Assembly (NCBI RefSeq): GCF_030929595.1
Contig: NZ_JAVFVR010000017.1
Coordinates: 124,001-188,000, forward strand
Origin: Flavobacterium sp. LHD-85
GTDB taxonomy: Bacteria > Bacteroidota > Bacteroidia > Flavobacteriales > Flavobacteriaceae
Length of the DNA stretch: 64,000 nucleotides
Direction: 5' to 3'
Shown here: positions 49,942-59,220 of the stretch, one piece after another
Layout: every line of letters starts with the position of its first letter
Position numbering within the stretch: the first letter of the stretch is position 1
The notes under the pieces: generated by a model
Seen by the model: the letters and a program-made list of their open reading frames with translations, nothing else
Databases searched by the model: none
What the model was told of the DNA's origin: nothing
Translations under genes and position numbers: made by a program

Positions 49942-50505
49942 TTATGGCCAAGCCATTCGAATATTATCCTGCCAATAGGTTTTACTCGAAATGTAAACAG
50001 GCTTTGGCAGCATTATAGGTTTATTACTAGCATCAAAATATTGAACGCGAATGATTTTTTCTTCAGAATCATCTTTCATATCAATATTTCCTTCGGCACC
50101 ATCAATCAGTTTCTTTTTTTGGAGATACAAAGAAGGTTTTTCAACAATATATTCTGTAACAGCTTCTCCGTTTAGTTTTAAGTTGCATCCTATTAAATTT
50201 CCGCTGCTGTCAAGCGATTCAATTCTTCTCAAATAATTATTTTCATAATAATATATTTCAAAAGCGATACGGCAAGATCCCAGTTGGAGTTTATTCTGCT
50301 GCACTCGAAAACGCAATATTTGATTTTTAGGATTTGTAAATTCGATAAAGCCATTTCTCTCCGCATTAATTTCATTACGTAATACTCTTGTCGGTTTTGA
50401 GAATTGTTTAATTTGATTGGCGTAAACTTTGTAATTTTCGGCAGATTGTGCAAAAGAAGAGACATACAGAAAAAGTCCAAAGAATAGACTGATAAAAGAT
50501 TTCAT
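49942..50505 (-). CDS. Secreted hypothetical protein
   Basis: 187 residues; signal peptide MKSFISLFFGLFLYVSSFAQ. The mature beta-rich part has NYKVYANQIKQFSKPTRVLRNEINAERNGFIEFTNPKNQILRFRVQQNKLQLGSCRIAFEIYYYENNYLRRIESLDSSGNLIGCNLKLNGEAVTEYIVEKPSL. The two-Cys pattern may give a disulphide. The YxENNYLRRIE and LDSSGNLIG words are like carbohydrate-binding or 'toxin-repeat-like' single units, but I name no family. It is 30 bases after the Coa1-like gene and probably cotranscribed. Confidence 0.66.
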   Translation of the reverse strand: MKSFISLFFGLFLYVSSFAQSAENYKVYANQIKQFSKPTRVLRNEINAERNGFIEFTNPKNQILRFRVQQNKLQLGSCRIAFEIYYYENNYLRRIESLDSSGNLIGCNLKLNGEAVTEYIVEKPSLYLQKKKLIDGAEGNIDMKDDSEEKIIRVQYFDASNKPIMLPKPVYISSKTYWQDNIRMAWP

Positions 50506-50535
50506 TTTATAATTTTTGTTTGGGACGATAGATTT

Positions 50536-50958
50536 TTATTTCTGCAATAAATCTATTTTTTCATTTGTACTTTCAATATAAACAGACATTTCGCGATATT
50601 TCCATTTTCCTCTTTTTTCGCCAACAACAAATAAAGTTGCTTTGCCTTTTGGACCTTTTAGCGGAACCTGTACATCGCAAGTGCGCACATCATTGGTTGA
50701 AGTGACATTTCCAGAAACCATGCCGTCTGTTTCTATGGGAGATCCAAGTTTTTCAACTACGAGTTTATTATTCTGTACAGCTGTCATTGATTCTTTATAA
50801 GCCTCAGAATCTTTTATTATGGAAGTAACTTCATAAAAAATCCCTCCAATAAATAAGCCAAATAATATTAAAAGAGTTAAGCATCCGCTGGGAATAAGCC
50901 ATTTCCAGTTTCGGTTTAGCCAGCTTTTTCTTTGTATTAACTCGTTTGAATCTTCCAT
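50536..50958 (-). CDS. Coa1-like membrane protein
   Basis: 140 residues. A charged N-terminus precedes one helix (LIPSGCLTLLILFGLFIGGIFYEV), then an alpha/beta soluble domain: SEAYKESMTAVQNNKLVVEKLGSPIETDGMVSGNVTSTNDVRTCDVQVPLKGPKGKATLFVVGEKRGKWKYREMSVYI. The order 'Y..A......V...LG.PI......G.......G....V.GPKG.......K..G.W' matches the Coa1/cytochrome-oxidase-assembly family and its many bacterial relatives. No respiratory genes are near, so a broader envelope role is possible. Upstream member of a two-gene unit. Confidence 0.8.
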   Translation of the reverse strand: MEDSNELIQRKSWLNRNWKWLIPSGCLTLLILFGLFIGGIFYEVTSIIKDSEAYKESMTAVQNNKLVVEKLGSPIETDGMVSGNVTSTNDVRTCDVQVPLKGPKGKATLFVVGEKRGKWKYREMSVYIESTNEKIDLLQK

Positions 50959-51035
50959 AGATTGTTTTTTTAGGTTAAAAAAGATAAAGCTAAAATAAGA
51001 ATAAATCTTGTTGATTTTTAGTGTTTTATATTAAA

Positions 51036-51069
51036 TAAAAAATCACCTTATAAAACTATAAGGTGATTC
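51036..51069 (-). terminator. Terminator of the 51096 gene
   Basis: The stem AATCACCTTATA/TATAAGGTGATT is followed by TTTTTTA on the minus strand. Confidence 0.8.
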
Positions 51070-51095
51070 TAAAGGGAAAGTTTTTGAAACTTATA

Positions 51096-51443
51096 TCAAT
51101 ATGATACTTTTAATTGTGGCGTATAAACAGGTCTATTGGTGTCTAAATCTTTTAATATAGTTTCAGTATAATCTTTCCCGCCTTTCATTAAATAAAATAA
51201 TGATATAGCGATATAAATTGGGGCAAAAGGGAAAAAACGCAAGCTTAGCGATAAATTCAAAAGAAAATGTTTTAAGGCATATTTAAATGTGCCTTCATTT
51301 GGGCGTATAAAATAAATATTAGATTTCTTAATCTTTTTTACCATTTTAGAAATAATGAAAGGAAACATTATAAACTTTCCTCCCTGTTGAATTAAAACGT
51401 TTATTTCAAACATTGAAAGACCTTCTGTATTATTTGTTTTCAT
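51096..51443 (-). CDS. Hypothetical small membrane-associated protein
   Basis: 115 residues with two weak hydrophobic stretches (FIMFPFIISKMVKKI and LLNLSLSLRFFPFAPIYIAISLFYLM). No signal peptide. I do not recognise a family. Between the Coa1-like and L,D-transpeptidase genes, with its own terminator. Confidence 0.55.
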   Translation of the reverse strand: MKTNNTEGLSMFEINVLIQQGGKFIMFPFIISKMVKKIKKSNIYFIRPNEGTFKYALKHFLLNLSLSLRFFPFAPIYIAISLFYLMKGGKDYTETILKDLDTNRPVYTPQLKVSY

Positions 51444-51575
51444 AATAGTTTAGTTTTAAACATTTACAAAAATGGGACTTGAATTGTACTGCAAAATAAA
51501 GGAGAATTTAAAGCCGTTATTACCCTCAAAAGATTTAATAATAATACTTTAGGATTTTTTTGTTCATTAATATAA

Positions 51576-51613
51576 AAGAGGATCTATCAAAACAAATTTG
51601 ATAAATCCTCTCT
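51576..51613 (-). terminator. Terminator of the L,D-transpeptidase gene
   Basis: The stem AAGAGGAT.TATCAAA/TTTGATAAATCCTCTT is A-rich before and T-rich after on the minus strand. Confidence 0.75.
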
Positions 51614-51634
51614 TAAAATTATTGGCGTAAATTA

Positions 51635-53212
51635 TTAATTTACAATTACAGTGTCGGGAATCGTTTCACCGTTTGGATTGGCATCTTTTTCGTAAACATC
51701 TTGAAAGAAACCAACTTCTCCTTTTTCATTTACCAATGAAGTAAAATAAGTAATGTAAATTGGTACTTTTTTTGTCAGTTTAAAACTGTTTTCTACTTTA
51801 CCAGCCATAGCTTTATCTATTTTTGCCTGAGTCCATTCTGGATAATCTTTCAGCATGGCAACTGCTAGTTCTTTAGCCATTTTTACATTAATACATCCGT
51901 GGCTGAAAGTTCTTTTTTCAAAATCGAATAAAGTTTTAGATGGCGTATCGTGCATATAAATATCATCAGGATTTGGAAACATAAATTTTACTAATCCTAA
52001 AGAGTTGTCGGGCCCTGGTTTTTGTCTTACTTGACCGTTAACCATCTCCATATTTTTTTCTGCAAGATAATTTGGATCTGCAGCAATTTTAGATCTTAAT
52101 TCATTTTGTACAATACTTTGAGGGACTGTCCAATATGGACTAAAAACGATTCGGTCAATTTCGCCATTAAAAATGGTTGTTTTAGTTAAAGGCGCGCCGA
52201 CAAATACGGGCGAAGTCAATTGAACTTTTCCGTTTTTTACATAAATCAATTCATAAGAAGGAACATTTACTAATACATACTCATCGCTAGCGGCAATTAA
52301 AGCCGAAATCTCACGGCATCTCTCCATATTAATTTTTAAAGTTGCAACTTTATCTTCTAGCGGAATATTCATTTCGTTAATGTGTTCCTCTGCCAAAATG
52401 TAATTAGGTTTAAATCCGTTTCGGACTTTGTATTTCATTACAGCATCCATCAATTCACGATCATAAACATTGCTTTTAGAATCGGTTTTTAAATCTCCCA
52501 ATAAATACAAACGAGTTCTAACTTGCGCAATAGTGCTTGAAACCGCATCTGGACGCAATTCTTTGTATGGAGATTCTTCCGGAACAATAGGTTTATACTT
52601 GCTGGATTTTTCTAATCTTTTGTATTTTTTGAGAGCGTCTTGCAATTTGTAATACTGGTCAAATTCTACTTTTTCATTTGTTGCAGCTGTGGCTGTTTCT
52701 TGCTCTTCTAATGTGCTATAGTTTAAGAAATCTTTCAGCATTGTATCGTAAGCAATTCTTTTTTTGTCAGCGTTACTTTTTTTAGTGTATACGACATACA
52801 AAGAACTTAAAAGCATATCGGCATCAGTTTGAGAAAGTGTGCTTTTATCTGACGAAGCACTAAACAATTGATCGATTTCTTTTTGATAAGGAATGATCAA
52901 ATCGTTTGTTTTTTTTGCTTTTTCATACAAAACAGAGCCAAATTCACTGATTTCATCCTCGTCAAACCAAATCGTTCCAAGTGTTCTGTTTTTGTACAAC
53001 GACATTACATCAGACTTATATTTTCTTAAATCTGAATATCTTTTAAAGAAGTCGTTCGAAATTTCGTTTACATCCTTCTGATTGTAGTAAACGGTTAAAT
53101 GATTTGAAGCTTTTGTATTTGTATGTGTAAAATTACTTTTTTCAATTCTGTTAAAAGAAAATACAAAAAAACTCAAACTTAAAATTACGGTGAATGAATA
53201 TAATGTTCTCAT
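51635..53212 (-). CDS. Periplasmic L,D-transpeptidase (YcbB/LdtD type)
   Basis: 525 residues with signal peptide MRTLYSFTVILSLSFFVFSF. N-terminal scaffold of the YcbB type, a peptidoglycan-binding helix pair (VYDRELMDAVMKYKVRNGFKPN), and the YkuD catalytic domain with SHGCINV, Cys440 being nucleophilic and His438 its partner. Other markers are VNVPSYELIYVKNGKVQLTSPVFVG and FSPYWTVPQSIVQNE. It forms 3-3 cross-links or anchors proteins in peptidoglycan. Length fits LdtD-like proteins. Single gene. Confidence 0.92.
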   Translation of the reverse strand: MRTLYSFTVILSLSFFVFSFNRIEKSNFTHTNTKASNHLTVYYNQKDVNEISNDFFKRYSDLRKYKSDVMSLYKNRTLGTIWFDEDEISEFGSVLYEKAKKTNDLIIPYQKEIDQLFSASSDKSTLSQTDADMLLSSLYVVYTKKSNADKKRIAYDTMLKDFLNYSTLEEQETATAATNEKVEFDQYYKLQDALKKYKRLEKSSKYKPIVPEESPYKELRPDAVSSTIAQVRTRLYLLGDLKTDSKSNVYDRELMDAVMKYKVRNGFKPNYILAEEHINEMNIPLEDKVATLKINMERCREISALIAASDEYVLVNVPSYELIYVKNGKVQLTSPVFVGAPLTKTTIFNGEIDRIVFSPYWTVPQSIVQNELRSKIAADPNYLAEKNMEMVNGQVRQKPGPDNSLGLVKFMFPNPDDIYMHDTPSKTLFDFEKRTFSHGCINVKMAKELAVAMLKDYPEWTQAKIDKAMAGKVENSFKLTKKVPIYITYFTSLVNEKGEVGFFQDVYEKDANPNGETIPDTVIVN

Positions 53213-53506
53213 TTTTTTAATTTTTACGTTATTACTTTTCTATGTAAGTTTTTAGGTAAAAATTTGGGGTTTTCTACATTGCTAAATTACTATTGGAATA
53301 GTTAAAACATGTTTCCTGATTTTGTTTAAATGTTGCGAAATTGCCATGTCTTTAAGTTTTCTTTAACTATTGTTGGCACGTGTTGAGAATTGTTACCTTT
53401 ATATTGAAGAAAAAATATTTTCTTATTTATTAACATAATGTTATTTGACTGATCAAATATTAAAATATTTTGTACATTGGTCGCTTAAAATTATCATATT
53501 CATAAA

Positions 53507-56500
53507 ATGGAACAACAAATACCATATATTCCTAAAAATAAAGTAAGAATTGTCACAGCTGCTTCACTTTTTGACGGTCATGATGCTGCCATCAACATTA
53601 TGCGTCGTATTATTCAGTCTACGGGAGTTGAAGTTATTCACCTTGGACACGATAGAAGCGTTGAAGAAGTGGTAAATACCGCGATTCAAGAAGATGCCAA
53701 TGCTATTGCAATGACTTCTTACCAAGGCGGACACAACGAATACTTTAAATATATGTATGATTTGCTTCGCGAAAAAGGAGCGGGGCATATTAAAATCTTC
53801 GGAGGTGGAGGCGGTGTAATTCTGCCAAGCGAAATTTCGGAATTACATGAATATGGTATTACAAGAATTTATTCTCCAGATGATGGACGTTCTCTTGGTT
53901 TACAAGGAATGATTAACGATTTGGTACAGCGTGCTGATTTTTCTATTGGTGATAAATTGAACGGGGAAATCGATCATATCGAAAATAAAGTTCCAACGGC
54001 AATTGCGCGTTTAATTTCGGCAGCAGAGAACTTTCCAGAAATTGCAAAACCTGTTTTTGATAAAATTCATGAAAATAATACGACTTCTAAAATTCCAGTT
54101 TTAGGAATTACAGGAACAGGAGGAGCAGGAAAATCTTCTTTGGTTGACGAATTGGTTCGCCGATTTTTAATTGATTTCCCAGAAAAAACAATCGGATTAA
54201 TTTCTGTCGATCCTTCGAAGAGAAAAACAGGAGGAGCACTTTTAGGAGACAGAATCCGTATGAATGCGATTAATAATCCTCGTGTATATATGCGTTCACT
54301 GGCGACACGTCAGTCAAACTTGGCTTTGTCTAAATATGTAGCCGAAGCGATTCAGGTTTTGAAAGCAGCAAAATATGACTTGATTATTCTGGAAACTTCA
54401 GGAATTGGTCAGTCTGATACGGAGATTATGGATCATTCAGACGTTTCTTTATATGTAATGACGCCAGAATTTGGAGCGGCAACACAATTGGAAAAAATCG
54501 ACATGCTTGATTTTGCCGATTTAGTAGCTTTAAATAAATTTGATAAACGTGGAGCATTAGACGCTTTGCGCGATGTGAAAAAACAATATCAGAGAAACCA
54601 TAATCTTTGGGATAAAAGTCCAGACGAAATGCCAGTTTTCGGAACAATTGCTTCGCAGTTTAACGATCCTGGAATGAACACGCTTTACAAAGCAATTATG
54701 GATAAAGTGGTTGAAAAAACGGCTTCAGATTTGAAATCGACTTTTACCATCACAAAAGAAATGAGCGAGAAAATCTTCGTGATTCCTCCTGGAAGAACGC
54801 GTTATTTATCTGAAATTGCAGAGAATAACAGAAATTATGATGAAACAGCCATTTCGCAACAAAAAGTAGCTCAGAAATTATATGGAATTTTCAAAACCAT
54901 AGAATCGGTTTCTGGAAAAGTTCCGCAGATTACCAAAGCAGGAATCGACGATTCTACAGTTTTGCCAAGCGGAATTGCAGAACACGATGAAAACAGAATC
55001 TTTTTAAATCTTTTACTAAATCAGTTTGATAAAGTAAAAATGGACTTAGATCCGTACAATTGGGAAATTATTCTGAATTGGGATGAAAAAGTAGCGAAAT
55101 ACAAAAATCCAGTTTACTCATTTAAAGTTCGTGATAAAGAAATCAAGATTGCCACGCATTCGGAGAGTTTATCCCATTTACAGATTCCGAAAATTGCTTT
55201 ACCTAAATATGAAGGATGGGGCGATATTTTGCGTTGGAATTTACAGGAAAATGTTCCTGGAGAATTTCCGTTTGCTTCAGGATTGTATCCGTTTAAACGT
55301 GAAGGAGAAGATCCGTCAAGAATGTTTGCGGGCGAGGGCGGACCAGAAAGAACCAATAAACGTTTTCATTATGTAAGTGCGGGAATGCCTGCAAAACGTC
55401 TTTCTACGGCTTTTGACAGCGTAACTTTGTACGGAAACGATCCAGATTTGCGTCCGGATATTTACGGAAAAATTGGAAATGCGGGAGTTTCAATCTGCTG
55501 TCTAGATGATGCTAAAAAACTATATTCAGGTTTCGATTTAGTTCATGCATTGACTTCGGTAAGTATGACAATTAATGGGCCTGCGCCAATGCTTTTAGGT
55601 TTCTTTATGAATGCGGCAATCGATCAGCAATGTGAGATTTACATTAAAGCAAATGATTTAGAAAAAGAGGTTGAAGCTAAAATCAACAAATTATATAAGG
55701 ATAAAGGAATCGAAAGACCGAAATATCAAGGCGAACTTCCAGCAGGAAACAATGGTTTAGGATTAATGCTTTTGGGCGTTACGGGAGATCAGGTTTTACC
55801 TTTGGAAGTGTATAATGAAATAAAAGTAAAAACTTTAGCTCAAGTTCGTGGAACGGTTCAAGCCGATATTTTAAAAGAAGATCAGGCGCAGAATACTTGT
55901 ATTTTCTCAACCGAATTTGCTTTGCGTTTAATGGGCGACGTTCAGGAATATTTTATTACTAAAAACGTTCGTAATTTCTATTCGGTTTCCATTTCAGGGT
56001 ATCATATTGCCGAGGCAGGAGCAAACCCAATTACGCAATTGGCCTTTACGCTTTCAAATGGTTTCACTTACGTGGAATATTATTTGAGCCGTGGCATGAA
56101 CATCAACGATTTTGGACCAAATTTATCGTTCTTCTTCTCAAACGGAGTTGATCCAGAATATTCAGTAATTGGTCGTGTGGCGCGTAAGATTTGGGCAAAA
56201 GCCATGAAAAACAAATACGGAGCCAACGAAAGAGCACAAATGCTGAAATATCATATTCAGACATCTGGACGTTCTTTACACGCGCAGGAAATTGATTTCA
56301 ACGATATTAGAACGACTCTACAGGCTTTATATGCCATTTATGATAACTGTAATTCATTGCACACCAATGCTTACGACGAAGCCATTACAACGCCAACAGA
56401 AGAATCTGTACGTCGTGCCATGGCGATTCAGCTGATTATTAATAAAGAATTAGGTTTAGCTAAAAACGAAAACCCAATTCAAGGTTCGTTTATCATCGAA

Positions 56501-56947
56501 GAATTAACTGATTTAGTTGAAGCTGCAGTTCTTCAAGAATTTGATAGAATTACAGAACGTGGCGGAGTTTTGGGCGCAATGGAAACGATGTATCAACGTT
56601 CTAAAATTCAGGAAGAAAGTTTGTATTACGAAACCTTAAAACACAACGGAGATTTCCCAATCGTGGGTGTAAACACGTTCTTGAGTTCAAAAGGTTCTCC
56701 AACGGTAATTCCGGCTGAAGTGATTCGTGCCACAGAAGAAGAAAAACAATACCAGATTACGATGTTGGATAATTTGCATAATTTCCACGAAGCAAAAGTA
56801 AACGAACATTTAAATACATTACAGCAAGCCGCTATTAAAAACGAAAACTTATTCGACCATTTAATGGAAGCTACAAAGGTTTGTTCTTTGGGGCAGATTA
56901 CTTCGGCGTTGTTTGAGGTTGGTGGGCAGTATAGAAGGAATATGTAG
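53507..56947 (+). CDS. icmF: Fused isobutyryl-CoA-mutase-type acyl-CoA mutase (IcmF)
   Basis: 1146 residues with the IcmF layout. The N-terminal B12-binding domain has DGHD (residues 23-26) supplying the His ligand in SLFDGHDAAINIM. The MeaB-type GTPase follows (P-loop GITGTGGAGKSS at ~200-211, later D...G switch and NKFDKRGALDALRD). The mutase TIM barrel starts near 590, with RFHYVSAG (Phe ~618), a residue type that marks IcmF instead of the Tyr of methylmalonyl-CoA mutase. It interconverts isobutyryl- and butyryl-CoA (or related acyl-CoAs) with adenosylcobalamin. No cobalamin riboswitch was seen in the 294-base upstream gap. Confidence 0.93.
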   Translation: MEQQIPYIPKNKVRIVTAASLFDGHDAAINIMRRIIQSTGVEVIHLGHDRSVEEVVNTAIQEDANAIAMTSYQGGHNEYFKYMYDLLREKGAGHIKIFGGGGGVILPSEISELHEYGITRIYSPDDGRSLGLQGMINDLVQRADFSIGDKLNGEIDHIENKVPTAIARLISAAENFPEIAKPVFDKIHENNTTSKIPVLGITGTGGAGKSSLVDELVRRFLIDFPEKTIGLISVDPSKRKTGGALLGDRIRMNAINNPRVYMRSLATRQSNLALSKYVAEAIQVLKAAKYDLIILETSGIGQSDTEIMDHSDVSLYVMTPEFGAATQLEKIDMLDFADLVALNKFDKRGALDALRDVKKQYQRNHNLWDKSPDEMPVFGTIASQFNDPGMNTLYKAIMDKVVEKTASDLKSTFTITKEMSEKIFVIPPGRTRYLSEIAENNRNYDETAISQQKVAQKLYGIFKTIESVSGKVPQITKAGIDDSTVLPSGIAEHDENRIFLNLLLNQFDKVKMDLDPYNWEIILNWDEKVAKYKNPVYSFKVRDKEIKIATHSESLSHLQIPKIALPKYEGWGDILRWNLQENVPGEFPFASGLYPFKREGEDPSRMFAGEGGPERTNKRFHYVSAGMPAKRLSTAFDSVTLYGNDPDLRPDIYGKIGNAGVSICCLDDAKKLYSGFDLVHALTSVSMTINGPAPMLLGFFMNAAIDQQCEIYIKANDLEKEVEAKINKLYKDKGIERPKYQGELPAGNNGLGLMLLGVTGDQVLPLEVYNEIKVKTLAQVRGTVQADILKEDQAQNTCIFSTEFALRLMGDVQEYFITKNVRNFYSVSISGYHIAEAGANPITQLAFTLSNGFTYVEYYLSRGMNINDFGPNLSFFFSNGVDPEYSVIGRVARKIWAKAMKNKYGANERAQMLKYHIQTSGRSLHAQEIDFNDIRTTLQALYAIYDNCNSLHTNAYDEAITTPTEESVRRAMAIQLIINKELGLAKNENPIQGSFIIEELTDLVEAAVLQEFDRITERGGVLGAMETMYQRSKIQEESLYYETLKHNGDFPIVGVNTFLSSKGSPTVIPAEVIRATEEEKQYQITMLDNLHNFHEAKVNEHLNTLQQAAIKNENLFDHLMEATKVCSLGQITSALFEVGGQYRRNM

Positions 56948-56994
56948 AATTTTGATTCAAACGTTCGATATTTTAGGACGCTTAATTAATATTG

Positions 56995-57022
56995 AAACCT
57001 CTCAGAAATGAGAGGTTTTTTT
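56995..57022 (+). terminator. Terminator of icmF
   Basis: The stem AAACCTCTCA/TGAGAGGTTT is followed by TTTTTT. Confidence 0.85.
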
Positions 57023-57108
57023 ATTTGAATGAAATTATAAATAAGGCCGAAGGTCTTTAATCACCCAGCATTGGGTAAAGCCCAATGTCTGTAATAACAC
57101 CAATAAGA

Positions 57109-57168
57109 AAGCCCTGAAAGGGCGTAAGCTATTAGATAATGAGAATGTCTATCGCCCTTTCAGGGCTT
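57109..57168. repeat. AGCCCTGAAAGGGCG palindrome
   Basis: AAGCCCTGAAAGGGCG (57109-57124) pairs with CGCCCTTTCAGGGCTT (57153-57168). It lies in a 540-base gap that also has CATTGGGTAAAGCCCAATG (57069-57087) and GATAGGGC.GATAGGGCG words. No gene is visible in 57023-57487. Confidence 0.65.
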
Positions 57169-57320
57169 AGAGTTACATTAAGTGCTATGTGATAGGACAT
57201 TCTGATAGGGCTGATAGGGCGTTGCCCTATTTTATAGCTGTTAACCTTTCAGGCTTTTATGCAGGTTTTTAAGAATCTGAGTCATTTAATAAATTTCATA
57301 AAATAATCCTATTATCAAAT

Positions 57321-57398
57321 ATAGCCCGTGGTTTCAACCACGGGTACACAATACGAGCAAGACAATATTGCGATCCCGTGGTTGAAACCACGGGCTAT
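57321..57398. repeat. AGCCCGTGGTTTCAACCACGGG palindrome pair
   Basis: Two 24-base arms (57321-57344 and 57375-57398) are exact inverses, and each arm is itself nearly palindromic, so an eight-armed cruciform-like structure is possible. Such AGCCCGTGGTTT units are REP-like in Bacteroidota. Confidence 0.65.
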
Positions 57399-57487
57399 GT
57401 TTATATCGTTTTGGAATAGCAAATAAGAAAATGGTATTATTTTCTCCTTACGTCAGAAATGACAAATATTGTGTTTAAATGTTGCGG

Positions 57488-57982
57488 TTAAATATTCTCA
57501 CCCATTTGGCTTATATCGCAACGCATTGTTGTTAATATTGGTTCAAATCCTGCCTTTTTATAAGCGTTGACAGCGGCTTCGTTGTCATGATATACATCTA
57601 ATCTAACTTCGGTTATTCCTTGAGATAAAACCCATTTCTTAAGATGATCGATTAATAGATTATTAAGACCACGTCCTCTAAATTTTGGATCTACAAACAT
57701 AAAACCAAGATACCCGAAAAATTCATGTTTTTGATAAGGTTTAGCTTGTCTGATTTGTGCATATCCACAACCAATAATTTGATTGTTAAAGTCTATAACC
57801 AAAAGTTCTGACTTGGGGTCAGAAATAAAATCCTCTATACTATAATAAAAAATCTCTCCTTCTTTTAATGTTACGTCGAAAGGTCTTTCTGCATGCACTA
57901 AATGTTGTAGAAATTCGGCAAGTTTAGGTAAATCTGTATTTACAGCTTGCCTGATCGATATATCTTTTGTGTTGTCATTCAT
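57488..57982 (-). CDS. GNAT family N-acetyltransferase
   Basis: 164 residues. The acetyl-CoA binding region is FVDPKFRGRGLNNLLIDHLKKWVLSQGITEVRLDVYHDNEAAVNAYKKAGFEP with the R/Q-G-x-G motif as RGRGL and the N-A-Y-KKAGF ending. N-terminal half: DISIRQAVNTDLPKLAEFLQHLVHAERPFDVTL. Substrate unknown. Cytoplasmic. Transcribed toward icmF across the palindrome cluster. Confidence 0.9.
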   Translation of the reverse strand: MNDNTKDISIRQAVNTDLPKLAEFLQHLVHAERPFDVTLKEGEIFYYSIEDFISDPKSELLVIDFNNQIIGCGYAQIRQAKPYQKHEFFGYLGFMFVDPKFRGRGLNNLLIDHLKKWVLSQGITEVRLDVYHDNEAAVNAYKKAGFEPILTTMRCDISQMGENI

Positions 57983-58191
57983 ATCTCAAATATATTGAAA
58001 ATAAATTTGCTTCGCTATTGTGAGTGTCTTGCTCGTGAACATAAAGTTTATTTTATCCAGTTTGTCATAAATGACAAGATTTTTGGGGTCTTATTTTAAA
58101 TAACAAATAGCCTCATTTCTAAAAAGCTTTAGTTGTCTAAACATATTTAAAAAGTAATATATTTGAGCGAATTTATTTATATAAAAAACAG

Positions 58192-58791
58192 ATGAATATT
58201 CCTCAGTTACTTATTCTTTTAAGGCTTTTAATGGCGCCCGTAATTTTATTTCTTGGCTGGAAATTTGGCGAAAATGGTGCTTTAGCAATTTTGATTCTTA
58301 TGTATATCGGTTTGTTTAGTGATATTTTTGATGGAATAATTGCCCGAAAACAAAATATTTCAACAGAAAAATTACGACGATTGGATAGCCAGGTCGATAT
58401 GCTGTTTTGGGTTTCAATAGGAGTTAGTTCGTGGTTTATATATCCTCAACTTATTAATGCAAACATTTATTATATAGGGTTGCTTTTCGGAATGGAAATT
58501 TTATGCTACCTAATCAGTTTCATTAAATTTAGGAAAGAAACCTGTACCCATGCTTTTCTTTCAAAAATTTGGGGCTTAACGCTACTTGCTGCTTTTACGT
58601 CAATTTTAGGTTTCGGACATACAGGATTTCCATTTGCATTAGCAATAATTATGGGATTAATATCTCATTTGGATGTAATACTGATCATTTTAATATTACC
58701 GAATTGGCAGCATGATATTCCAAGTTCTTATCATGCTTATTTAATTAGAAAAGGTATTGCGTTTAAAAAGAGTAAATTACTAAACAGTTAA
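58192..58791 (+). CDS. CDP-alcohol phosphatidyltransferase family membrane protein
   Basis: 199 residues with about six helices. The family motif D-x2-D-G-x2-A-R-x8-G-x3-D-x3-D is here D44-IF-D47-G48-II-A51-R52, then L61 where Gly is usual, D65 and D69 (SDIFDGIIARKQNISTEK then LRRLDSQVDM). All four Asp are kept, but the conserved Gly is Leu. Family members transfer a phosphatidyl group from CDP-diacylglycerol to an alcohol. The Gly change may alter substrate or activity. Which acceptor is used cannot be told. Confidence 0.82.
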   Translation: MNIPQLLILLRLLMAPVILFLGWKFGENGALAILILMYIGLFSDIFDGIIARKQNISTEKLRRLDSQVDMLFWVSIGVSSWFIYPQLINANIYYIGLLFGMEILCYLISFIKFRKETCTHAFLSKIWGLTLLAAFTSILGFGHTGFPFALAIIMGLISHLDVILIILILPNWQHDIPSSYHAYLIRKGIAFKKSKLLNS

Positions 58792-58801
58792 TTTTTTTAG
58801 A

Positions 58802-58829
58802 CAAAAAAAGTTCTTCATCTGAGAAGAAT
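58802..58829 (-). terminator. Terminator of the TPR gene
   Basis: On the minus strand the stem ATTCTTCTCAGATGAAGAAC (TTCTTC/GAAGAA) is followed by TTTTTTTG. Confidence 0.6.
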
Positions 58830-58833
58830 GTTG

Positions 58834-59220
58834 CTAAACTTTCTTTTTTATCGTTGTTTTTGGTTTACGCTTTAGTTTTTCTAATAAAGCATCGGCTTTT
58901 GCGTTTTCACAAATAAAACGTAATGATTCTGCGTAGCGGTAATAATATACAGGTTCTAAATCTGTGGTAAGAGAAAAAAGTTTAGTGTACCATTCGGCTG
59001 CTTTTTCAAGTTCGCAGTTTGTATACGATGAATTTCCTAGTTTTTGAAATAAGTCTACAGATTTGTAGCCTTTTGCCGCAACCCTTTCGTAGGTTTTTAT
59101 GACATCTACATAGGCGTATTTTTCGCCGACTTTATCGGTTCTATAATAGGTTTCATTTTGCGCAGCTGCACGAAATGAAAATACGATTAACAATACTAAA
59201 ATAGCTAGTTTTCTCTGCAT
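58834..59220 (-). CDS. Secreted TPR protein related to the PorE-like N-terminus
   Basis: 128 residues with a signal peptide (MQRKLAILVLLIVFSFRAAAQ) and two to three TPR-like helix pairs (YVDVIKTYERVAAKGYKSVDLFQKLGNSSYTNCELEKAAEWYTKLFSLTTDLEPVYYYRYAESLRF). The stretch resembles the N-terminal TPR of the 712-residue PorE-like protein at 3236 (KNLADSYFYTNDLVKAQRYYRLLVSNY..NLDREYYFRYAQTL). It stops after a basic tail, with no propeller or OmpA part, so it is a stand-alone or truncated form. Role probably in the envelope. Confidence 0.78.
   Translation of the reverse strand: MQRKLAILVLLIVFSFRAAAQNETYYRTDKVGEKYAYVDVIKTYERVAAKGYKSVDLFQKLGNSSYTNCELEKAAEWYTKLFSLTTDLEPVYYYRYAESLRFICENAKADALLEKLKRKPKTTIKKKV

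Noticed and set aside
53213..53506. Cobalamin riboswitch upstream of icmF
   Set aside because: I see no B12-box-like conserved core or long structured leader; the enzyme's cofactor alone does not prove a riboswitch.
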